The translations under genes were made by a program, and so were the position numbers. A model generated the notes under the pieces. It was given only the letters and a program-made list of their open reading frames with translations. It was not told the origin of the DNA and searched no databases. A DNA stretch of 64,000 nt from Epiperipatus broadwayi (taxonomy: Eukaryota > Onychophora > Udeonychophora > Euonychophora > Peripatidae), in the NCBI GenBank assembly GCA_028023455.1, contig JAQFVV010006294.1, positions 1,825,001-1,889,000 on the forward strand, read 5' to 3'. Positions within the stretch are counted from its first letter, which is position 1, and each line of letters opens with the position of its first letter. This document shows positions 1-11,372 of the stretch, in pieces.

Positions 1-479
1 TTCATATGCATTATAATTAACCATCCAATGTTTGTCAGTAAATGGATATCTAATTATTCTTAGTTAAAAAGTAAAATAAAAATAAAAACTTTTCAAATCC
101 CCATTAGCTGGAAACTGGAAATTCTGGAGAATTTTATAAAAAACTAATAGAGGGGGCTTTACAAGGCAGAAACTATTAGTAGACAATCTAAAATCACTAA
201 CGATTAACTTCTGTATTTGAAAAGATAGATGCATTTGTGTAGATTTGTATAAATAAAATTGAAATCATTTTATGAGCTTTCTATAGATATTTAAAAAGAC
301 TGGAAAAAATATATGTGTTTCATTAATACAAAAAAAAAACATTAGAGAATATATGATAGATATTTTGATAAATAGGATACTGCCAGATCAGAATACTGTA
401 TATCAAAAGTCAATTAATGACAAAATATATAACCAAATAATGAAAAATATCATTACATATGAAGGTTAAATTTGATAAC

Positions 480-760
480 TGAAGAAAAGAACAGAAAGAA
501 AATTGATGGTTACAGAAATAGATTATTAGTAAAAATCTGCAGAAAGATCAAGAAGATAATATGTAAGCAATATAAAAGAAAGTCGAAAAATAGTAAATAT
601 TGAACATGCTGGTATGGGCATGTCTAGAACATGTTTCAGGAAAGATTATCAAAATATTAAGCTGGATACCACTAGACATGAAAAAAGAGGGTATCCAAAA
701 AAGGATTGAAAAAAAGAAATAGAAAAACTAGACAGATAAATTTAAGAGAGGATTTATAGA
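480..760 (+). mobile_element. Decayed LINE tail (C-terminal part of ORF2)
   Basis: A broken translation reads WYGHV ... KILSWIPLDMKK ... QKRI, which matches the C-terminal pattern W-x-GHV ... PKKIL-W-P-x-KRGRPKxxW of many RTE/Jockey-type LINE ORF2 proteins. Frameshifts and stops interrupt it. The upstream part is missing (5' truncation). No target-site duplication was identified. Confidence 0.5.
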
Positions 761-895
761 AAGACAGAAAGGAATAGCATTGGACAAAATCATAGAACAT
801 TATATAATTATAAAAAAATGCTATTTTAAAAGTTATATTCTAGATTGTTTATTTTCCATATTCAGCTTATTTATAGGAGATATCAACTGAAAGTA

Positions 896-1130
896 TATTA
901 ATAATTTTTATTAGTCAGTCATAAGATTAGAAACTATCCAATACTGAATAATATATAATAATATGTTTAATGAAAAATATATATTCCAAAAGATTGTAAA
1001 AGACACAGATGACCACATGTGAGATGGATGGATGAAATAAAAACGTGTGATCGGAGAAGACGGATTGAACTTGGAGAGATCTTTATCCTGCAATGGATTG
1101 ATAATGGTTGACAATGATGATGATGATGTA
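896..1130 (+). mobile_element. RTE-type LINE 3' end fragment
   Basis: 1000-1130 is nearly the same as the 3' ends of the larger RTE copies in this window: KDCK...RWMDEIKTC in a broken frame, then TTGAACTTGGAGAGA, GATAATGGTTGA and a GAT-repeat tail at about 1110-1127. It is strongly 5'-truncated. A repeat of about 50 bp (845-894 and 1140-1192) flanks it. Confidence 0.7.
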
Positions 1131-1199
1131 ATGAAAGTTGTTTATTTTCCATATTCAACTTATTTATAGAAGATATACACCAGTTGAAAGTTATTAACA

Positions 1200-2820
1200 T
1201 CTGGAATTAAAAAATGACTGTTGAAAAACATTAGACCAATGAAGGATAATCATACCAAAATGGTAATCAGTATTTTAATATGAAAACAGAAATGATATTT
1301 TTATAAACAATGACAATTAATAAAGGGATTAACAAACAGAAGTAGTAAAAAATAATAAGCTTGCTAATAGCTCTAACAAGCTTTATTGATAAATGCTACA
1401 AGAGAAAGCATTTAAAATCTCTATCTAGAATATTATCCCCAATCCTCTGACCAGTTTCATGCTGTGGCAATTTTCAATGAAGTGCTAGGATATTTCATAC
1501 ACTATATCTAAAAATACCAGCTCCAAGCCAGCATTTTATCTAAAAGTTAACTATTAAGTAGAAAATCTAAAAATTCCAGATACCTACATGTCTTCAAATC
1601 TAGCTATCCAATCTAAATAGCTATATGTGGCTGAGAAATCTTCAGTCAAACCATATATTAATAGTTTTAGCAAAGTAACATCACTTAAGACTTAAAAGCA
1701 AAACTATAAATTTTCTACTTGCTGGCTTAGAGTTGGTATTTTTAGATCTAGTGTCAGAAATACCTTAGCACCTCACTGAGGATTGCCATAGCATAAAACC
1801 AGTCTGAGGATTGGGATATTTTCTGGATAGTGATTATAAATGCTTTCTCTTGTGGTATTAATCAATGAGCTTGTGTTTTATTTACATGCTTATAAAATTA
1901 AGCACGTGAAAAATGACTTTATTTTATTTACTATTTAAAGAAGTATTAAATTATTGTCATCTACATTATTTTAAAAAGATTTAGTATTAATTGTTAAGAA
2001 AATGACAAAAAAGGTTGAGGCTTAAAGGGTTGTTTAAATGATGGTGAGACAATAAAAAATATAAATATATTTAAGTAGCAGCAATTATGCAAGACGTTTA
2101 ATATTATTGGAAATACAAAAATATAATTTTTTATTTAATGTTTTAGCGTACGCGCGTGTAGAGTTAACAAAAAAAAAAAAACAACAACTAGATCTTTAGT
2201 TGACAAATATGAAGACAAAAATAAAGATTAGAAATGCAAAAGATAAATTTAAAAAAAGAAGATATTTATTGACAAAATTAATAAATATAGAAACATTTCG
2301 TCATGTTTTTAAAAATAATAAAAATTATCTAGGAAATGCTAGATGAGCTAACGATTGATTAAAAAAAAAACAACTAAAGGACACTTTGATGAAAATTTGA
2401 TAAAACAAAATATAGAAAAATTTAAGATAAGAATCTGAATAAATAAGATGTAACAGCTGTTTTTTGATCGAATAATTAAAGACAATTATGTCGGCACGTA
2501 TGTGTTTGCATGCGTGTATTTATATGTGACCCTTGAAGAGTCTAGACATTTCTTTAAATTAATAAATATAAATATGATACATATTTTTAATGCCACGTGG
2601 TGTTTAAGAATAATAAATAGTAACTACTGCAAGTAATAAGTACTAAAATTTTAATGAACTTCTGTTGGCACAAAATATAATATTTTGATTTCTATTAACG
2701 TAGTAAAAGATAAACAAAACATCATGCTTCCGGCTTTATTATACAATAAAATAAAAAGTAATTTGTTGAAAACCCTTGTTTTTATCAAACCGGTTTTATT
2801 TTTAAACTAAATTTGTAGAA
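1200..2820. other. AT-rich intergenic sequence
   Basis: No protein-like reading frame or RNA gene was recognised. About 1439-1530 and 1735-1830 share inverted short segments (e.g. CTCTGACCAG... and ...CAGTCTGAGG, AGTGCTAGG and CTTAGCAC), which suggests a decayed inverted-repeat element. Confidence 0.35.
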
Positions 2821-2900
2821 TATTGTGTTATTTAAAATTGCACACGGACTCGCTTATAAAAAAACACTTTTAAAAAATAAAATATCAATCCGCTATACGC

Positions 2901-2963
2901 AATTGGTTGACGCAGATATTTATTTATACTGTACTTCATTATCATTGCAGTTCATTTTGAAAT
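2901..2963 (+). promoter_or_regulatory. Conserved block upstream of GPX copy 1: core promoter or splice acceptor
   Basis: TTGGTTG (2903-2909), CAGATAT (2913-2919) and TATTTATAC (2921-2929) are followed by TTCATTATCATTGCAG ending at 2950, 13 bases before the ATG. The same order occurs upstream of GPX copy 2, and an AAACCGGTTT-like block lies further up in both. Two readings fit. It may be a TATA-type core promoter, although the TATA-to-initiator spacing (about 17-23 bases) is short. Or TTGCAG may be a 3' splice site joining an upstream non-coding exon. Sequence alone does not decide. Confidence 0.45.
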
Positions 2964-3281
2964 ATGGAGCACCTGCTAGCGAAAGTCGTCGTATGGTGCT
3001 TGTTATATATTTCAATTGTTTTTGGAATGATAGTAGATACTGGTAGATATAAATTGTGTTCAAAGCCAAAAGATGCAACAACAGTTTATGATTTTCAAGT
3101 AAAGTCCGGTCCTATAAAATTTGTCAATTTAACAGATTATAGGGGCAATATTTTGCTCATAGTAAATACGGCTACATATTGCGGGCTCACGTGGCAATAC
3201 AATCCTTTAAATGAACTTCAAGATCTTTATAAGGATGAAGATTTTGTCATTCTTGGATTTCCCTGCAATAATTTTGGTTTG
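2964..3281 (+). CDS. Glutathione peroxidase, 5' coding exon, Cys form (GPX copy 1)
   Basis: Glutathione peroxidases reduce hydroperoxides with thiols; GPX3-like members are secreted. The exon gives 106 residues. Residues 1-25 are a hydrophobic signal peptide (MEHLLAKVVVWCLLY...), followed by YDFQ (about 44-47), LIVNTATYCGLTWQY with the peroxidatic residue at 73, LNELQ, and VILGFPCNNFGL at the 3' end. The residue that is Sec in many animal GPXs is Cys here (TGC at 3180-3182). The catalytic Gln of the family motif CNQFG is Asn (CNNFG). The exon ends TTG|GTAAGT at 3281/3282 in phase 0; the usual next residues, QEPG, would start the next exon. The ATG at 2964 was chosen because it opens directly on the signal peptide and matches copy 2. 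Later exons, which would carry the catalytic Trp and Asn, were not found. The family call is secure; activity is uncertain because two catalytic positions differ. Confidence 0.88.
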
Positions 3282-5580
3282 GTAAGTATATAGATAGAAA
3301 ATTGGTATAACTTTTAAGTCGGATTACCCCCCCCCCCCCGCATATTCATGTCGACTATTACTTGAATGAAATATTTGTTTGTAACATCTTATTAATTGTG
3401 TTTATGTAAAGAAAAACGTTTTAATGAACGCACACACATAAACATATAATTGCAGAATAAAATGCATCTTAATAAAAACTAAATGGAAAGATTCCAAAAT
3501 TATCTCAAACTCCTCTACAGTTGCAGGAGAAGGCTGCGATAAAACTAAAAAGAAGGGGAGAAAATGGAAAGTAAAAATTAAATAGGAATCTGCATATAAA
3601 AAAATCATACGTATCTGTGCACTTACGTTTTTTGAATTAGTTTATGCCTCCATCATTTAGGTGTATTACTAGAAAATTCTCCAGAAAGTACAGATAACAA
3701 AGAAACTTAGCAAAATGAAATTTTTTAATGGATAAAACTTAGTAATAAAACTAATATAATTTGATTCTGTATAGTTTCATCTTAAGGAGAGATAATTTTA
3801 TCTATTATGAAAAATCAATGTTTCAATTAATTAGACCAAACTTGCAGAAAAAAATAATAATTTTAGGGTGTAAATTTTAAAAGTCATTGTTATTATTACT
3901 CTGTGCTATCATATATATTTATTTACAAGTAAGCTTTGGCTTTTAATTATTTGTGTTTAGATCATCATTAGAAGTTCATTACAAAAGGTAACTCTTACCG
4001 GCTGTCTATACCTATACTTTTGATATCTCTCTATAAATAATATTCAGATATCAGATATTTCGTGCTCTTTTTTTTTTTAATGAGAGACTTATTCACTAAT
4101 TTAAGCAAATACGTTTCTCCTACTTTCAGTAATACATTATTTCTTTTTTTAACTTATCATTTTTTAGAAACCTAGATATATTTCTTCTACAAGTTTAAAA
4201 TTCTTTTGGCATATTTTTCAATTTATTATTAAACATTATAAAAAGGGCCTTTTTTCTAAATACTATAAAATCCTGGTTTATATGTATGCAGGATTGCATG
4301 GGGGGGGGGTCATAGTGTTTGAAATATAATTAATTTATCATAAATCCTGAAATCAATTCGTCAGCCATTTGCAAAGATTTCTGTAAAAATAGTACAATCT
4401 CATATATTTGTTGTAACTTAACTTAATACTTAACTTTATTATATCAGAGATGATTTTTGGCCAAATCCATACTCAACAGTATCTATAAATATATATATAT
4501 AATATTTATATTTATTATATATATATAAACATATCTTAATGTATATGTAGCAAGCAACTCTCCCTCAGGCTATGAATAAATAAATCTCTGAATGTTTAGC
4601 AAGAGACATGAATAGAATAGTTCATTTTATTCTTGACCATTGCCAGAAGGAGAGTGTTTTGTTTCTTTTTGTTTTCTGATATTGAATTTTTGCATAATTT
4701 TTTGATTGACCATTAAAAAACTATATATACATTATACTTAGAAATCAGATGGAAAAATGTCATATTATTGGAGCACTTTCAGATCAGATTGTAGAACTAG
4801 TACTTCCAAGATTAAAATGATAGTTGCATCATGGTCTTATATAAAATATACTGATATGGTTTATGTTAATTTGTTTGTTGTTTATAAACATTTATTACTC
4901 AGTATTACATTTCAATAGCGTTTATACACCAAATTTGCCATTTGAATTTTTATGCTTATTATGTTACCAATCTAGGGAATTCCTTTAAGAAATGTCTTGT
5001 GGATGCAAATAAATTTAGTTTTGGATTCACTAAAAAAAATTAATCCTGATTGTTTCTCTGTCACTTTCTGAATGTGATTACATTAGATTTTTTTTGATGC
5101 ATTGAAAGTACCTGCAAAACTATGTTTTATTCCTATTAAATCTGTGGATGATCTTTTTTATAGGATAATGATGACATTTTGATCAATTTTGAATAATGAT
5201 ATAAAAAATGAAAAATGGCATTTAATGATAAATCATTCTAATTATTCATTTATATTTGGATAAAGATATCTAAATGAGGGAAGTTAAAACAGTTCTTTAT
5301 AATCTAAAAAATAAAAAGATTTCTTGAAATGCCAAAATACTTGGAAAAGTTTTTTAATATGGTAATAATACTTGAACTTGAAAACTATTGAAATTTTTTT
5401 AGGATCATATGTAACCATGAAGCTGTGTCATCTGAATTTAAAGACGCTTTACTGAGATTATTCTCTACAGCAAAACATGCTTTCAAATATTTTTTTGAAT
5501 AGTCTGCTATTGGTCACTGATAAATAGTTATTAGAGATTCAATAGGCTTTTAGACAAACAAAACATTGTAGAGATAGTTT
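3282..5580 (+). other. Non-coding, AT-rich; putative intron following GPX copy 1
   Basis: It begins with the GTAAGT donor. It contains homopolymer C (about 3327-3338) and G (about 4301-4309) runs and AT-rich simple sequence near 4490-4520. No exon with the next GPX motifs (QEPG, YVRPG, GNGF) was recognised by eye. Confidence 0.5.
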
Positions 5581-5589
5581 TTGTTGTTA

Positions 5590-6180
5590 GGAAAGTGCTA
5601 AAAAAAGGATCATAGAAAAGATAGGAATCATATATTGCAGACTTGATTTGGTCAAGACATTTGATCTAATTAATTCACATTTGAGATATTGTTTAATAAT
5701 AGTTTATTGTTTTCACAAAATATATTAATATTAAATAAATTCTTTATCATATAATGAAACTTCTGAAAAACTTTCCATACACTAGCACCACTCAGTGCAA
5801 GCCAGAGTAATCAATGGATGCAGGAAGGTTTGTGCATAAAATTCCTATCTAGTGCCTACTCATACAATATCTCCAGACTAGTTTCTAGCATAAAGAATGG
5901 CAATCATGTGATGTTTGATGATTTAATGAAGCATCTGAAGTGAAAACTAGTAGCAAATAAGAATATTTTCAATTTTATCACAACAGGTTTTTAGAAGTAC
6001 CACAAAACAAGCATCAAAATGCAATATAGATTTGGTGGGGGAATTACTTCACCTTCTAGACCTTTAAATTTACAATATGCTGAAGATAATGTTATTCTGG
6101 TTAATTTAAAAGTTAATCAATTAAATATATCCTATAAAGATTTTGTTTTAGTTCATAATGTTCAACAAAGTTAAATTATT
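5590..6180 (+). mobile_element. Decayed LINE reverse transcriptase
   Basis: Broken frames read LDLVKTFDLINSHL (5641-5685), matching RT motif A (D-x-x-KAFD), and further on PLNLQYAEDNVILVN (6062-6110), matching the YADD catalytic motif with the first Asp changed to Glu. Between them a foldback arm (5785-5863) is inserted. Clade not assigned. Confidence 0.6.
5785..5863 (+). repeat. Single arm of a foldback (inverted-repeat) element
   Basis: It is about 85-90% identical to each arm of the hairpin at 17478-17639, including CACTCAGTGCAA, GAGTAATCAATGGATGC and TGTGCATAAAATTCC. Only one arm is present. Downstream sequence (about 5890-5915) also matches the flank of the other copy (about 17683-17697). 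Confidence 0.8.
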
Positions 6181-6199
6181 TATCAGCTACTTGACTAAA

Positions 6200-9100
6200 T
6201 ATACTTTCAACAACTTTTAGTAGAAATACTTGGAATTCCATGTGCAACAAAAACTTCAATGTTCTTTTGATACATTAAGTTAAAAGATATGGCATGTCAT
6301 TACAGTGATATAACTAACTCAATAATTTGTAATATATAGAACTGTATAAATCATAAAGCCAATTAGTATGTTCTTAGTTAGCTGAATGTCATTCTATTGA
6401 GCCAAATCTTTGTTGGTTTGGGAATGTGAAACCAAACCATCTGTAACATACTTCTTAAATGGAAAATCAGGCATACTTAACTTATAAGGATTATTTTAGA
6501 AGCAGTCTAACAAAGTGCAATACTGACTGCCCACATTGAGAAGATAGGGCTAAATGCAGAATATAATGTAGAGCTACAATTAGGCAAAGTGCTGCAGTCT
6601 TTCAAAAGCTAACATTTATTGCAAAAAAAGTTAAAAAAAGATACTATCATAAGATGTCAAATAAACACATTAAAATGTGATATTGGTAAAATCATTGCAA
6701 ATCTCATCTTTTTATTTCTTTTGTTGTTTTTTTTTTCTGGAGTTACAGTGATATAAATATATCAGCCTTTAGTAAAAGAGTATGACCATTCTAAGATAGA
6801 AAATGATAGAAAAATCAAATATATATACCTTACTAATTTTGTTATATAAGTGAAACACAAATAATATCTCCACATAAAGATTATGTTGATCCAATTTTTA
6901 TTTTTTATATTTTGAGATGCTATCTTTCAATATCTTGTCTAACTGTAGTTCTCTATTGTATTTTTATTTTTAGACATATCACATCAACAGTTGGTTGATT
7001 AGTCTTATAGTCTTGCCAATTGCCATCCATATTTTTAGCATTTTATGGAGCATTCTTAAATTTAAAAAAATCTAATATCTTAATGTTAAATTTAAATCTT
7101 ACTATCATATAACAAATTAGATAAAATATCAGGTCTATATGCAACTAATTAATTACATCACTCCAATGAAATATCCTATCTTTAAATATATTTATAATAA
7201 TAAATTCAATAGCATCATTTCCAGAAAATTGAAACACTAGCTTGCTGAAAGCTTTAAGTCTTGCAATTTATTTTTAAAATTGTTAAATTAGAATTTTCTG
7301 ATATATTAAATCAATATGATTCATGTTCTTACTTTTATCAAATAAATTGGACTAAAGTAATAGTCATATATATATATATGTGTGTGTGTGTATGTGTGTG
7401 TGTGTTAAATTAAATATTTTCATGGATTGTTGTTATAGTAAAGAATAGAAATGAGGAGATAATATCCATGTAAATAGATATAACCTTTAATCTTTGATGT
7501 TTTCAAGAAATTATCAGTTATTACTAATTGACAATCCCATGGTAAACAAGTTTTTTTATTAACCTATAATAGCTCTTTCTGCACACTTACAATTTTGGAC
7601 CAGCCGAATATATGAATGATTATTACTAATCATTTATTAAACTAGACTATAATCCAGATGTAAATTTTAAACCTCAATTAAAACATGAGATAACTCAACT
7701 TCATCTCTCATGTCTATATGTATAATATTTTTTTAAAAATGTACTACTATCATTATGATGGAATAATCTACATTTTACCTTGTTAAATGCAGCAGTGAAG
7801 TTCTGGTATTTTAATATCCGATTCTGTCTTTTTATTTAAAAAGATATCAAGATATTTAAATTAATTCACATTTTCAAGTTTATCATCCAAACTAACACTT
7901 GTTGTAGATGTTTGTTCTGTCACTGACTGATAAAAGATGTTAATTAAGAAGATAAAATTCTAATTTTTATTTTTAATCCATTCAAGTTAAATCTATACCT
8001 TCTAACTTGACCCTACTTCATGTAGCCTATTATAAATTGTTCTAAAATTCATTATCATAAAAAAGTAAACAAATTTAAAACTAGTATTTAAGTTTGTTCC
8101 ATTTAAAATACCTCAGATTCTCATCAGCAATAATAAAATTGTCCTTTCATTTTATTATGCAAGAACCCTATAATATAAATAAACTAACTTAGTCAATCCA
8201 TTACTTTCACCTTTTACTATTATTTTAATCAAATTTCTGAATCAAATCTATAAAAGAAATATATAAATTACATCTTTGTTCACAATCCTTTTCTTGCATT
8301 TGCTTCAAATATAAAAACCATGTTCTTAATGCTTTTTGCTTTTCTAAAACTATAGTGATTTTCTAGCAACTACCAGCTAAATGAAAAATAACAATTTCAG
8401 CAAAATTCTTGGTAGTTTAATGAATAACAATGATCTTCTAAGATTATCTTGTTTAAAAATTAAGCTAGCATATTGTCACAATATTTTAAACTTTTCCACA
8501 TATTTTGTCAGCACTTGCAGTTTTTTCATATTGAAGATTGCAAGAAACTGTTTAAATTTTCTTAATAGAACAACTTTTGTTTGACATCTAAATACTAGTG
8601 TCATTACTCAGAAGATGATCAAACTGTTTTTTTATTCTATTTAAAATATTTTCATTACCATATAAAAGTGTGTAAGGCTGTGTAAAAAAAATGTAAGAAG
8701 AGAAATGGTATACATTGATGCAACAAAGTTGATAAAAAAATCAAGTTCACACATTATTTTCAATTAGTAAAATAAAAAATTCTAAAGTAATCACAATCAG
8801 AAAATGACTGCATTTGCTTTACAGTTTAATCCAACAATCATTCTGAAGTCTTTTTGACTGTTGAATTTCTAGCTTAACTGTCTATATTGCTTACAAAGTT
8901 CTACATTCAATTTATTACTCTTCCAAACATATAATGCTAGATGTCGCTAGAATAGAATCATTGTCAGAAAAACAACAGAATTTTTCTGTTTACTGAGCTC
9001 ATTTATTCCTAGTCACAACATGTGTGGCGGACAACATAAGAAAATTTCATGCCTCTTAATATAACAAATATGAAAAAACAAAATTAGCAATTTTAATGTT

Positions 9101-9700
9101 TAATATCTGTTGAAATTTAACAAGTGGTCGTAATTTCTAAAGAATAAATATCAAATTTTCTACTAAAATGTAAGAAATAAACCTTTTTTCTCTCTTTGGG
9201 GGGGGGGGGTTACAGGTTCACAATCAGTCCATAATCTTCGATTACTGTAAGTGCTATGCAATACTAATTTATTTTACTTTCTGATTCTAACTACAATTAT
9301 TCCAGTAAATGTCAAGCTCACTATTATAATAATTGTAAATTGATTTTTAAAGTTGATGCTCTAAATATGATATATTCTCAAATATATTGTGTTAAGAGAT
9401 GATCGGCCATGGCAGATTACTGTTCATGAAAATATGTTATTTGATTGTAATACTTTTTTTCTAGTTGTTTTAACTTATCTTCAAATAGAGAACAAGCATA
9501 CTGCAATATAAATATAATTTAGAAGAAATTTGATTTATACTAATACATAAAAATCTTACATCTAAGCAAAATAAATAATTATAGTATTTGAATATTTTGC
9601 ATAATATACATATTGTTTTGTTCTAATATATATTTACATCTATAAGCATAATATTCTAATTCGATATCTGTATTTCTTCAAAGCAATATACGTAATTATA
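6200..9700. other. AT-rich non-coding region
   Basis: No coding sequence was recognised. It holds a short (TA)n/(TG)n microsatellite at 7366-7406 and a G-run near 9199-9209. The small open frame at 8381-8584 has only biased AT-rich composition and no recognisable domain. Confidence 0.4.
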
Positions 9701-10690
9701 TAAAAAATATTTATAAATACAATGATATATTTTAAAAAATTTATGCTTTTAGGAGTACTTTTGACTATCCTCAGTCTTTGTCAACTAACACTTTGAAAGG
9801 CTAACCTTCCCACAATTCTGTGATCTGCCTGCCTATTAATTAAGTCATGTTTGTATTTGTATATTATCATAGCTTCTTTTATTTTTCTTTTGTTGTTATT
9901 TTTTTCAATTTGCAATATTTTAAGTTATTGTAATTGAAGTTAAAACCATAAATACATATAATCATATATATAATGTTATTAGGGATTTTAATACGAGATA
10001 TAAGAATAAAAATTTTTAAAAATAATATTGATCTTCCTGCTAACAAAAAACTATAGATATCAATACCATATATTTTGAATGAACAAGTAAATTTTATAAG
10101 GAAGATTTATAAAGGTATATGTGATATTGCATTTTACACATCTCCTGCATTAAACGAATTAATAAATAATTCTAAAGATAAAACCTCATTTATAAATAAA
10201 AATTGTATCATTTATAAATGGATATGTAGTTGTGGCAGTGGATATATAGGTGAATCGAGAGGTACATTGGGAAAAAGAACTAAAGAGCATTTGCTGTTGT
10301 TAAAAAGAGTTCAGAAATTGAATCAAAATTGCAAAGTAGATAATAATGTTTCAGCATTCGTTTTTCATGGCCATAATAATTCATGTATTTATGGTTTTAA
10401 CTTCAATTATAATAATGTTAAAATATTGCAAATTGAAAAAAATAACAACAAAAGAAAAATAGAAGAAGCTATGCTAATATACAAATACAAATGTGACTTA
10501 ATTAACAGGCAGGCAGAAAATGTTAAGATCACAGAACTGTGGGAAAGTTAGCCTTTCAAAGTGTTAGTTGACAAAAACTACAAGGATAGTCATAAGCGCT
10601 CCTAAGTGGATAAAATTTTTTAAATATATCTGATTACTGTATTTATAAATATTCAATTATATAATTATGTATAGGCATATATAATGATCT
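9690..10690 (+). mobile_element. Penelope-like element with tail-out inverted duplication
   Basis: The right part (about 10050-10660) carries the RT-EN linker, the GIY-YIG endonuclease and a 3' UTR. The left part (about 9709-9958) is an inverted copy of the last ~270 bases of the right part, covering the end of the endonuclease frame and the 3' UTR (for instance CTTTGAAAGGCTAACCTTCC on the left and its complement near 10540-10560). Both 3' ends point outward. Partial inverted copies next to the main copy are typical of Penelope-like insertions. The RT domain is missing. Confidence 0.85.
10075..10551 (+). pseudogene. GIY-YIG endonuclease domain of a Penelope-like element (5'-truncated)
   Basis: This is an open frame of 158 residues. 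Just upstream the same frame reads ISIPYIL, the usual linker after the RT. Domain features: CIIYKWICSCGSGYIGESRG (GIY-YIG core with a Cys pair), LGKRTKEH (conserved Arg and His), SAFVFH-H, then KILQIEKNNNKRKIEEAMLI and the C-terminal NRQ...LW. In intact elements this domain nicks DNA at the insertion site for target-primed reverse transcription. The upstream RT is absent, so this copy cannot encode a complete protein. The frame has no internal stop, so the insertion may be fairly young. Confidence 0.88.
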
Positions 10691-11372
10691 TAAAATTTTA
10701 TAATATGGAGAGTTTTTCCTGTTTTTAACTTTTATTCATGTGAATACACTTTAATGTAGTTATTTGCATATCTTTATACACAAAAAACTATGCCAGTATC
10801 AGATGCAATCTTAATGCATTTTTGATAGCCCACACTCCTTTTAAAGGCAAACATTATATTCTTATTTTGAATAAACTGTTTGCCTCTGAAAGAGTGCTGT
10901 GATATAGAAGTTTATGTTTGATGTTTTGATATTTTCTCCATGTAAGAGAAAGCATTGACATAACTGCATATAAATTAAATTCTTATATGCATATTAAAAT
11001 AAGGCGCTCATAGATAAAAGATGCTAATATAGTTTTTGGGTTCTCCGTGTATGTAATTGCTTATTATTGCTAGAACAGTGGAATAACCCATATTATTTAC
11101 ATGCAACTGGTAAGATCTTCATAAAAAATTATTATTATTGTAATAATAAAAAGTTAATATATTCATATAATAATAGATAAGATGCACCCAAAATGTCAAT
11201 ACAATAATAATCAGAAAAAGAAGCAATGACACATAGGAGAATCTTAAAACTGATGGTAACTATTTGAAATAATTTGTAATTTACAATAAAGAATTGTAAC
11301 ATGCAAACTATTTATAGGATGTAGAACTTCATGTTTCTATCAAAGATTATTGCTAAAAATAATTGGGATCTA

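Noticed and set aside
8158-8190. CAAGAACCC... as the start of a second GPX exon (QEP)
   Set aside because: There is no AG acceptor directly before it and the frame does not continue with the GPX pattern.
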